From the NCBI GenBank assembly GCA_026983815.1, contig JALSTJ010000009.1, positions 1 to 5,376 of the forward strand: a stretch of 5,376 bases of DNA. Direction: 5' to 3'. Origin of the DNA: Flavobacteriales bacterium. Lineage in GTDB: Bacteria > Bacteroidota > Bacteroidia > Flavobacteriales > Flavobacteriaceae. The notes beneath the pieces were generated by a model. That model made no database searches, was not told where the DNA came from, and worked only from the letters and a program-made list of their open reading frames with translations. The first letter of the stretch is position 1; every line of letters begins with the position of its first letter. This document shows positions 1 through 5,376 of the stretch, one piece after another. Both the position numbers and the translations under genes were made by a program.

Positions 1-507
1 AAATATACAAATGTGCCGGTGATTATTTTTCCGGGAAATTTATTGCAAATTAGTAATCATGCAGATGCCATTTTATTTTTGTCTTTGCTGTCGGGGCGCA
101 ATCCCGAATATTTAATCGGGCAACATGTGTTGGCAGCGCCTTTATTGGAAAAAACTGCTTTGGAGATTATTTCAACAGGATATATTTTGATAGAAAACGG
201 AAGAACTACAGGTGTAGAATACATCAGTAATACCCGTCCAATTCCACGGGATAAGCCACAAATTGCTTTGGCTACTGCACTTGCGGGACAAATGTTGGGA
301 ATGAAAATGATTTATTTGGAGGCTGGCAGTGGTGCATTACAGCCGGTTCCTTTGGAAACTGTTCAGTTGATTTCAGAAAAAATAAAAATTCCTTTGATAG
401 TTGGAGGAGGAATTAAATCACGTAAAGAAGCAAATCTTTATTTTGATGCAGGTGCTGATATAGTGGTTGTAGGAACTGCTTTTGAGGATGGAAGTTTTCA
501 ATATTAA
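1..507 (+). CDS. Geranylgeranylglyceryl phosphate synthase (GGGPS/PcrB family), 5'-truncated by the window edge
   Basis: This TIM-barrel prenyltransferase family joins a polyprenyl diphosphate, usually geranylgeranyl diphosphate, to sn-glycerol-1-phosphate, the first ether-bond step of archaeal-type lipids. The Bacteroidota carry their own group, whose cellular product is not well settled. The frame is open from base 1, so the GTG at 13 is internal. The 168 residues present match the C-terminal two thirds of a protein of about 245. Counting from the first codon, visible motifs are FPGN (10-13), YLEAGSGA (105-112), the phosphate-binding VGGGIKS (134-140) and VVGTAFE (156-162). The segment TGYILIENG (59-67) is also typical of the Bacteroidota forms. 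No lesion is seen in the visible part, and the stop is TAA. It converges on the lipoprotein gene at 554-970 across 46 nt. Family assignment is confident; the exact prenyl substrate cannot be read from the sequence. Confidence 0.92.
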   Translation, partial: KYTNVPVIIFPGNLLQISNHADAILFLSLLSGRNPEYLIGQHVLAAPLLEKTALEIISTGYILIENGRTTGVEYISNTRPIPRDKPQIALATALAGQMLGMKMIYLEAGSGALQPVPLETVQLISEKIKIPLIVGGGIKSRKEANLYFDAGADIVVVGTAFEDGSFQY

Positions 508-553
508 GTTTTATAAAGCCGGAAATAAGTATTTAATACAGCTTACTTACTAC

Positions 554-970
554 TTACTCATGCGCTCCTAATACAACTTTTATTTGATAATATTTTCCAG
601 GATCAATTTTCAGAGAATCTGTATAATAATTATATCCATAATAAGAAATTTTATACTTCAATTTTCCGGGAGTGATTTTTAAACTTATTTTTCCATTATC
701 ATCCGTTAATAACATTTGATTGTTGGTCTTTGGTTTTGTCAGAACAATTGCATCTTTTAAAGCGGAGATGTAAATACTGTCTTTGAGTTGGTATTTTGCA
801 AAAACTTCAAAACTTATGTTTCCATTGTCAGAGTGAATATTTTTTTTAATATTGACACTTTTTAAATAACTGGAAAATTCTTTGACTATTTTCGGTTTTT
901 TACAAGAAACGGGCTGGGGTTGCCGACAAGAAAAAAGTATAAGGAAGAATAATATAAGCAGGCTTTTCAT
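554..970 (-). CDS. Small lipoprotein with a carboxypeptidase-regulatory-like beta domain
   Basis: I do not recognise this 138-residue protein as a named family. Residues 1-15 form a lipoprotein signal: Lys2, a hydrophobic stretch, and the lipobox LFSC ending at Cys15. The mature protein should be anchored by a lipid in the cell envelope. Residues 16-50 are a polar, Lys-rich linker. From about 52 to 135 the pattern is that of a beta-sandwich of the carboxypeptidase-regulatory-like type: a strand with DAIVL (73-77), the turn TDDNGKISLKI (89-99), then PGKLKYKISYYGY (101-113) and a closing PGKYYQIKVVL (124-134). Such domains are common modules in Bacteroidota envelope proteins and are not diagnostic of function. 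The gene starts 12 nt after the gldE stop and is probably cotranscribed with it. It occupies the place of gldD in Flavobacterium, but it is shorter than GldD (about 185 residues) and I see no convincing resemblance to it. Confidence 0.82.
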   Translation of the reverse strand: MKSLLILFFLILFSCRQPQPVSCKKPKIVKEFSSYLKSVNIKKNIHSDNGNISFEVFAKYQLKDSIYISALKDAIVLTKPKTNNQMLLTDDNGKISLKITPGKLKYKISYYGYNYYTDSLKIDPGKYYQIKVVLGAHE

Positions 971-982
971 GTATTGTTTGGA

Positions 983-2269
983 TTAAAGTTTTTTTTGGAC
1001 TTTGATTTTTTTTATCCTTTTTCCATCCATTGAAGTTGCTATAAAATCATAATTTTTTATTCTGATTTTATCGTTTTTATTAGGAAAACTTCCATAATGT
1101 TCCAAGAAAAAGCCGGCCAAACTTTCAGCATCTCCTTTTTCTTTTTCAAAAACAATTTCGTCATCTTCGGGGATTTCCATGATTTTATAAAAATCTTTTA
1201 AAGCGGTTTTTCCTTCAAATTCAAAAGTATTGGGATTTATTTTTTTGTAGTTGCGTTCTTCTTTATCGTATTCATCAGTTATTTCACCTACGATTTCTTC
1301 AATAACATCTTCCAGAGTGATAATTCCGGAAGTTCCTCCATATTCATCTACAACTACTGCCAAATGAGTTTTTTTGTCTTGAAAATCTTTTAACAAATCA
1401 TCAAGTTTGATATTTTCAGGCACAAAAAACGGCCGGCGTAAAAGTTTTTTCCAATCAAAGTTTTTTTTATCCAGATAAGGTATTAAATCCTTGGCAAAAA
1501 GAACCCCTACAATATTATCTATATTTTCGTGATAAACCGGAATTCTTGAATAACCATGTTTACTGACTTCTTTGATAATTTCCTCAATATTTTGGTTATC
1601 TTCCAAAGCAAAAACATCAATTCTGGGGCGCATAATTTGTTTGGCCTCGGTTTCTCCGAAAGAGACAATTCCATCAAAAATTTTTCGTTCTTCATCAGAA
1701 GTTTCATGTGTGTTGGTCATATCCAATACTTGGGAAATTTGGTCTACTGACAAATTGAGGTTTTCTTTTTTTAATCGTTTTTCTACAATATTTGTCGATT
1801 TTACCAATATGATACTGATGGGATAAAGAAGTTTTTTTAGGAAAATCAGTGGTTTTGCCATTAATTTAGCAAATTTAACGGGGTGTCTGTTTGCGTAAAC
1901 TTTCGGAAGTATTTCTCCAAAAAGTAATATAAGAAAAGTTACCACACCAATTTCAATAACATATTTCCAAAATCCGGTAATATGCCTTAAAAGGATTGCA
2001 GTAAGATAGGTAGAAATAATGACTACCGCAATATTTATAAAATTGTTGGCTACTAGTATGGTTGCTAATAATTCCTTGGGATTGGATAATAGCTGTTTGA
2101 TGGTTTTGTCTTGTTTCTGTTTTTCCAACTCTTCCAGATCTGTTGCCGTTAATGAAAAAAAAGAGGTCTCGGAACCGGATACCAATGCAGAGAAAATTAA
2201 CAGAATGGAAATCGAGATTAGATAAGGAATAATTTCTAAAAAGACAGATAAACTATCCGGGTCTTCCAT
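983..2269 (-). CDS. gldE: GldE-like membrane protein (DUF21/CNNM, CBS pair, CorC/HlyC domain)
   Basis: The 428-residue protein has the full order of the CorC/HlyC-type family. An N-terminal DUF21/CNNM membrane region has helices at roughly 13-33, 67-94, 101-121 and 139-157, with the conserved SGSETSFFSL (31-40) and GEILPKVYANRHP (118-130) between them. A linker leads into two CBS motifs, about 208-265 (MRPRIDVFAL, SRIPVYHE) and 275-330 (HLAVVVDEYGGTSGIITLEDVIEEIVGEI). The C-terminal CorC/HlyC domain spans about 344-424. Relatives handle Mg2+ or Co2+, and CBS pairs usually bind adenine nucleotides. In Flavobacterium johnsoniae GldE is associated genetically with GldD in gliding. Gene order mutY-ssb-gldE supports calling this the same orthologue rather than a generic CorC paralogue. 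GldE also occurs in non-motile Bacteroidota, so motility is not implied. The ATG is 12 nt after the ssb stop with no Shine-Dalgarno, and the stop is TAA. I see no lesion. Confidence 0.93.
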   Translation of the reverse strand: MEDPDSLSVFLEIIPYLISISILLIFSALVSGSETSFFSLTATDLEELEKQKQDKTIKQLLSNPKELLATILVANNFINIAVVIISTYLTAILLRHITGFWKYVIEIGVVTFLILLFGEILPKVYANRHPVKFAKLMAKPLIFLKKLLYPISIILVKSTNIVEKRLKKENLNLSVDQISQVLDMTNTHETSDEERKIFDGIVSFGETEAKQIMRPRIDVFALEDNQNIEEIIKEVSKHGYSRIPVYHENIDNIVGVLFAKDLIPYLDKKNFDWKKLLRRPFFVPENIKLDDLLKDFQDKKTHLAVVVDEYGGTSGIITLEDVIEEIVGEITDEYDKEERNYKKINPNTFEFEGKTALKDFYKIMEIPEDDEIVFEKEKGDAESLAGFFLEHYGSFPNKNDKIRIKNYDFIATSMDGKRIKKIKVQKKL

Positions 2270-2281
2270 AGGTTATAAGAA

Positions 2282-2743
2282 TTAAAATGGTAAATCATCA
2301 TCTTCCGGTTGGGAAGCTTGTGTTTCGGTTTGCGAAATATTTTCAGATTTATTTTCGGAGTTTGATTTTTGGACTGCTTGATTTTCAGTAGCAGGAGCTG
2401 TAGAAGGTTTGGGTGTTAAGAAAGTAAATTCTGTAACATGTATTTCCGTAACATAACGATCTTTTCCGGTATCGTCTGTCCAACGTCTGGTTTTAAGTCG
2501 TCCTTCTAAATAAACTTTATCGCCTTTTTTAGCGTAACGTTCAAAAATTTCTGCAAGTTTATTTCTTACTACAATATTATGCCATTCGGTATTGACTATT
2601 CTTTCTCCGGTTTGCTTGCTGATATAGCTGTCATTAGTAGCCAATGGGAATCTGCCGATGGAGTTTCCTCCGTCAAAATAATGCATTTTTACGTTGTCCC
2701 CTAAATGTCCAATCAGAATAACTTTATTTACCGTTCCATTCAT
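2282..2743 (-). CDS. ssb: Single-stranded DNA-binding protein
   Basis: Ssb coats single-stranded DNA as a homotetramer during replication, recombination and repair, and recruits partner enzymes through its C-terminal tip. I place the start at the ATG at 2743, giving 153 residues. The N-terminus MNGTVNKVILIGHLGD is the usual one for Bacteroidota Ssb. The same frame is open upstream to a TTG at 2779, but that codon overlaps the -7 promoter element at 2777-2784 and would lie upstream of the transcript start. The OB fold covers about 2-108 with family-typical TEWHN (52-56), KGDKVYLEGRLKTRRW (73-88) and DRYVTEI (95-101). Residues 109-147 are a low-complexity Ser/Thr/Gln/Glu linker. The protein ends in the canonical acidic tip DDDLPF (148-153). 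The gene is 46 nt after mutY and 12 nt before gldE. Confidence 0.96.
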   Translation of the reverse strand: MNGTVNKVILIGHLGDNVKMHYFDGGNSIGRFPLATNDSYISKQTGERIVNTEWHNIVVRNKLAEIFERYAKKGDKVYLEGRLKTRRWTDDTGKDRYVTEIHVTEFTFLTPKPSTAPATENQAVQKSNSENKSENISQTETQASQPEDDDLPF

Positions 2744-2776
2744 AATAAAATGTTGTTTGTTTAAATAAATATAATT

Positions 2777-2808
2777 CAAAGGTAATTCATTATATATTAT
2801 TATCCAAA
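2777..2808 (-). promoter_or_regulatory. Bacteroidota-type promoter for ssb-gldE-lipoprotein
   Basis: On the minus strand a -33 element TTTG (2805-2808) is followed by 20 nt and then TACCTTTG (2777-2784), a perfect match to the TAnnTTTG -7 box used by the primary sigma factor of Bacteroidota. The -33 box lies within the last codons of mutY and the -7 box just past its stop. The expected transcript start is near 2770, leaving a leader of about 25-30 nt before the ssb ATG. The site also rules out the upstream TTG as the ssb start. No transcript data support it; the call rests on motif and spacing. Confidence 0.72.
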
Positions 2809-3815
2809 AATTTTGAAATTATAATAGGAAAGCCTTTGTTTTTCAATTGTTTAATATCAGTAAATTTAGCATTTTCGGATTTGATGTTTATTTTCCAAAA
2901 ACGAATAATTAGTTTTTGATGGGTTAGTCTGTGCGTATGTTCTTCTAAAAAAATAATGTCATCAGCTGAGATTTTATATATATCCAATAATTTTTTATAA
3001 AAATCAATCCCAGGTTGCTTGATCAATTGATTGGTTTCTATAAGGGGCAGTTGATACAAACCTTTCCAAATATCATTTTGAATTCTTTTTTCTATCAGAA
3101 TTTGATGATTTTTACGTATCAAAAAATAATTCAAAAAACGGGTTTTAATGGGTGTTTTTTTGTTTTTTATCGGGAATTTTTCAATATTTCCGATTTTGAA
3201 AGCCACACATTTGCTCTGAAAAGGACAATTTTTGCATAAAGGTTTCGTTGGTTTGCAATGTAAAGCACCGAATTCCATCAATGCTTGATTGAAAATTCCG
3301 GGTTGTTTTTTATCGATTAGTTTATCAGCAAGCTGTGTGAAATATTTTTTTCCTTGATGACTGTTTACAGGGATTTCCACGCCGAAATATCTTGAGAAAA
3401 ATCTATTGACATTTCCATCCACAACACCAACCGGCTCATCATAAGCAAATGAAGCAATTGCAGAAGCGGTATAATCGCCAATTCCTTTGAGTTTGATTAA
3501 TTCTTTTTTGGTTTTAGGAAATATTCCTTGATAATTTTGAACAATATCTTTTGCGGTAAAATGCATATTTCTTGCGCGGGAATAATATCCCAAACCTTGC
3601 CACAAATTCATTATTTTCTCTTCGTCTGCTTTTGCTAATGAAAAAATGTCAGGAAAATTTTGTAAAAATTTATAATAATAAGGTAGACCTTGCCTAACGC
3701 GTGTTTGTTGCAAAATAATCTCCGAAAGCCATATTTTATATGGATTACGGGTTTTTCGCCAAGGAAGATCTCTAGCATTTTGCTGATACCAATCCAAAAG
3801 AATTTTTTTGTTCAT
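2790..3815 (-). CDS. mutY: A/G-specific adenine DNA glycosylase
   Basis: MutY removes adenine mispaired with 8-oxoguanine, starting base excision repair that prevents G:C to T:A changes. The 341-residue protein is of normal length. The helix-hairpin-helix GPD domain covers about 1-205. Visible are LPWR (17-20), SEIILQQTRV (31-40) with the likely catalytic Glu32, the hairpin LKGIGDYTASAI (109-120), and GVVDGNVNRF (130-139) with catalytic Asp133. The iron-sulphur ligands Cys187, Cys194, Cys197 and Cys203 have the classic C-x6-C-x2-C-x5-C spacing. Residues about 225-340 form the NUDIX-like 8-oxoG recognition domain. Its FSH loop reads Leu-Thr-His (297-299), a mild variant. The ATG at 3815 is the first start in frame and fits family N-termini. 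The stop is TAA. It heads the minus-strand cluster, with a weak promoter of its own just upstream. No sign of decay is seen. Confidence 0.96.
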   Translation of the reverse strand: MNKKILLDWYQQNARDLPWRKTRNPYKIWLSEIILQQTRVRQGLPYYYKFLQNFPDIFSLAKADEEKIMNLWQGLGYYSRARNMHFTAKDIVQNYQGIFPKTKKELIKLKGIGDYTASAIASFAYDEPVGVVDGNVNRFFSRYFGVEIPVNSHQGKKYFTQLADKLIDKKQPGIFNQALMEFGALHCKPTKPLCKNCPFQSKCVAFKIGNIEKFPIKNKKTPIKTRFLNYFLIRKNHQILIEKRIQNDIWKGLYQLPLIETNQLIKQPGIDFYKKLLDIYKISADDIIFLEEHTHRLTHQKLIIRFWKINIKSENAKFTDIKQLKNKGFPIIISKFLDNNI

Positions 3816-3975
3816 CTCAGATTTTAATAATTTTTGTAAAGATACATGGACTTTTTGTTTGATGTAATATTTAGAATAAAAACATAATATTTTTTTATAA
3901 ATTTACTTTAAATTGCAAATAAAATGAAACCTTTGAGCAAAAGCAAAATAATTGTGATATGTTTTTTATAATCTT
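3816..3975. other. AT-rich intergenic region with a 15-codon signal-peptide-like ORF
   Basis: These 160 nt separate the mutY start from the end of the tail-fibre-like pseudogene. They hold the candidate mutY promoter and otherwise very AT-rich sequence. On the plus strand an ATG at 3924 opens a 15-codon frame ending in TAA at 3969-3971. It reads MKPLSKSKIIVICFL, a Lys-containing start followed by a hydrophobic run, like the beginning of a signal peptide. It is too short to be a credible gene and could be a gene-start remnant or chance. A 6-bp all-AT inverted repeat (3900-3905 with 3909-3914) has no T-run on either side and is not called a terminator. Confidence 0.4.
3837..3844 (-). promoter_or_regulatory. 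Candidate -7 promoter element of mutY
   Basis: TATCTTTA on the minus strand differs from TAnnTTTG only at the last base and lies 21 nt upstream of the mutY ATG. No TTTG occurs at the expected -33 distance; about 20 nt upstream there is only a TTA-containing AT-rich stretch. The match is therefore partial, and the call rests mainly on position in front of the first gene of the cluster. Confidence 0.42.
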
Positions 3976-4372
3976 TTATTTTCGATAAACGACAAAATGG
4001 AATGTATTATTAATCAATTGGCCGTTTAGATTGTATGTTCTGATAGCAAAATATGTATCATTTGTATTATAATCCGTCATAATTACAACAGGTGTGCCGG
4101 CACCTCCGCGTTCTGCCGTTGCCGATATGATATATGCATTATTGCCCCCGTCGTTTAAAGTTATTTCATAGGTTCCCGTTCCGGTTTTACTGACACTAAA
4201 TCCCGCGGATGAACGATTGCTATCCACACTACCTGAATAGTAAACCAAACCATTAAACATAAGCTTTCATATCGGCGTCACCGGAAATATTTCCTTTGAG
4301 TTTTTGAACTATTTTTACATTACCGACAAAATAGCCTGCATAATTAGAGGTTCCGCTTACCTCGCTATAAAC

Positions 4373-4567
4373 CCCAAAATGTGTTCCTCCTGCATTTGAT
4401 GGGATAAAATTATAACTCCCGTATTTGTTTCCGGATCCTGTCCCGATTAACGAATTAAAACTACCATAATGATTTCCATTGCCTGAATTGATTATATAAT
4501 TGTCTACTCAATATTGATCTCCGGATCCTTGTCCTGATAAGATGTCAGAAAATCCTGTTTGATAACC
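4373..4567 (-). repeat. 45-bp (15-residue) coding repeat array with fixed glycines
   Basis: Read on the minus strand, the motifs GYQTG, GDQY-TGA, GNHYG, GNKYG and GTHFG recur at exactly 15 codons. Their last codons are 4553-4555 (GGA), 4508-4510 (TGA), 4463-4465 (GGT), 4418-4420 (GGG) and 4373-4375 (GGG). The rest of the unit is G-S-[YF]-N-x-x-I followed by a Gly-rich turn. The DNA is also repeated: CCGGATCC starts at 4431 and at 4521, exactly 90 nt or two units apart. Such glycine-turn repeats suggest a beta-helical fibre stalk. That structural reading is inference. Confidence 0.85.
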
Positions 4568-4804
4568 ATTATTACTGCTACCTGATATTATTTCCAGATT
4601 TACACCTCCGATTGTTGAATGTATATCCAAAGGATAGTCGGCTGTATTTTTTCCAATAGCCAAATTTCCCATCGTGTATATATCATCATTGATATTGGTG
4701 AGTTGTGTAGTTGAATTTGTTTTATAAAAATCGGCATCGGTTTGGTCGGGTAGCGTGGCATTGGTTAGATAGCCGGCATCGTTTGTAAAACTGCTGACAT
4801 TGGT

Positions 4805-5071
4805 TGGCGCTCTGTTTAAATCGGAATAATTACCGCTAAAATCGTCGGAAGCATCTTTGTCCCAACCGTTAAAAGCAGTCGAATTGGTATTTACACTCAA
4901 AGGATTTGCGTTTGTTCCGTTGCCTGACAAACTTGCATCGCTTTGAATATTAACTAAATAACCATTATTTGCTACATAATTATCAACTTGTGCTTCGGTT
5001 AGGTGGGTGTCGTCGTCGCCGTCAGCCAAACCGCTTGGTATGTTGGTTAAATCATTGAAATTACCGCTAAA
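4805..5071 (-). repeat. Two related FSGNxxDLxxxP segments in the fibre-like pseudogene
   Basis: FSGNFNDLTNIP (5036-5071) and FSGNYSDLNRAP (4805-4840) share 7 of 12 residues and lie 77 codons apart. At the DNA level both contain the plus-strand 11-mer ttaccgctaaa (5061-5071 and 4830-4840). Similar linker modules recur in Bacteroidota tail-fibre-like proteins, so this reflects modular build-up of the stalk rather than a mobile repeat. Confidence 0.6.
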
Positions 5072-5376
5072 TGTATTGCCTGCTTTTTCGGCAAATTTGG
5101 CATAAGGTATGGCTTTTAGTTCGTTGGTGCCAAAATTTTGGTAACCGCTACCGCTGTCAATTTCTACTTTTAGAAAATACGAATTGCTTCCCCAATCAAT
5201 CGTTGTAAAATCACCCGACACCGTATTTCCTTCGCCTACGATGACGCTCACTATTCCGTTAACATCGGTTGTTGCCGAATGTGTTTCTTGATACACATTT
5301 GTAGTTCCGTTTTCCAATACGGTAAACTTGACGGTTACCGCTTGATTGCTCAATGCACTGCCGTTATTGGCAATGA

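Larger units (their letters stand above)
3976..5376 (-). pseudogene. Tail-fibre-like repetitive exported protein, interrupted by a TGA and a frameshift, 5' end outside the window
   Basis: About 466 codons of one protein are visible, open to the right window edge; the TTG at 5353 is internal. The N-terminal beta domain (about 5095-5374) carries NQAVTVKFTVLENG, YQETHSATTD, SYFLKVEIDSG and the end IPYAKFAEKAG, as in many Bacteroidota tail-fibre-like secreted proteins. Next come FSGNxxDLxxxP segments, then IYTMGNLAIGKNTADYPLDI, a GNVGIGTxxPxxxLDV-type junction. A 15-residue repeat array (4373-4567) and YAGYFVGNVKI follow, then a C-terminal beta domain ending FHFVVYRK. An in-frame TGA at 4508-4510 replaces a repeat glycine. 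The same frame stays open to TAA at 4253-4255. Removing one T from the TTT run at 4255-4257 joins it to the final frame (4260 to TAA at 3976), giving DADMKAYVNGLVYYSG. Signal peptide and promoter lie outside the window. I see no type IX sorting tail and no endosialidase domain. Function is unknown; surface adhesion is a guess. Confidence 0.83.

Noticed and set aside
526..549. Inverted repeat taagta / tactta between the convergent GGGPS and lipoprotein genes as a bidirectional terminator
   Set aside because: The stem is only 6 bp and AT-rich with a 12-nt loop, and neither strand has a clear T-run after it. It overlaps short TTAC-type tandem repetition that creates such pairs by chance.
1519..2225. 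Other open frames inside gldE on both strands
   Set aside because: They are shadows of the strongly supported gldE frame, are short, and show no family motifs or separate start context.
2744..2779. N-terminal extension of Ssb from a TTG at 2779
   Set aside because: The extra 12 residues are not part of the known Bacteroidota Ssb start, and the TTG overlaps the -7 promoter box, so it would not be transcribed from that promoter.
3015..3239. A 74-codon plus-strand open frame within mutY
   Set aside because: It lies antisense to the conserved MutY C-terminal domain and iron-sulphur region and has no recognisable features.
3900..3914. Palindrome aattta-ctt-taaatt as a terminator or operator
   Set aside because: It is pure AT in an extremely AT-rich spacer, with no downstream T-run on the relevant strand and no second copy.
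3976..4260. Independent 94-codon gene starting at the ATG at 4260
   Set aside because: Its sequence continues directly from the upstream frame once a single T is removed, it lacks any signal of its own, and the ATG arises only from the out-of-frame reading of codons for Ala-Tyr-Val.
4508..4510. Selenocysteine or UGA-Gly genetic code as the main explanation of the TGA
   Set aside because: The surrounding genes are of ordinary Bacteroidota type, which use the standard bacterial code, and the same gene carries a second, unrelated lesion. No enzyme active site or obvious recoding hairpin is present. It stays open only as a check.

Overview
The window looks like a chromosomal segment from a member of the Bacteroidota, probably near the Flavobacteriia. 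The base composition is AT-rich and the starts lack Shine-Dalgarno sequences. A promoter of the phylum-typical TTTG / TAnnTTTG form is visible. The gene order mutY-ssb-gldE is the one known from the Flavobacterium gliding locus. The left-hand gene is the Bacteroidota-type geranylgeranylglyceryl phosphate synthase, and the right-hand reading frame is a tail-fibre-like exported protein of a kind common in this phylum.

Layout, left to right. (1) Positions 1-507, plus strand: the C-terminal two thirds of a GGGP synthase, cut by the window edge. (2) Positions 554-3815, minus strand: a compact run read right to left as mutY (A/G-specific adenine glycosylase), ssb (single-strand DNA-binding protein), gldE (membrane CBS/CorC-type protein) and a small lipoprotein of unknown function. 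Gaps are 46, 12 and 12 nt. A good internal promoter sits at the end of mutY and can drive ssb, gldE and the lipoprotein separately from mutY. A weaker promoter lies in front of mutY. (3) Positions 3816-3975: 160 nt of very AT-rich DNA with no credible gene. (4) Positions 3976-5376, minus strand: the C-terminal part of a repeat-rich secreted protein, cut by the right window edge. It is interrupted by one in-frame TGA and one single-base frameshift, so it is called a pseudogene.

How the genes relate. MutY and Ssb belong to DNA repair and replication. GldE is a membrane protein linked by genetics to gliding and type IX secretion in Flavobacterium, but it also occurs in non-gliding Bacteroidota. 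The position after gldE, where Flavobacterium johnsoniae has the lipoprotein gene gldD, holds a different lipoprotein with a carboxypeptidase-regulatory-like beta domain. All six intact 3' ends in the window use TAA. The only TGA read in a long frame is the one inside the tail-fibre-like gene.

The most interesting signal is in that broken gene. A run of 45-bp (15-residue) repeats has a glycine at one fixed phase, and the TGA falls exactly on that glycine codon. This identifies the lost residue and argues for a recent GGA-to-TGA change. I see no mobile element, CRISPR array, RNA gene or clear new defence or biosynthetic system in the window.
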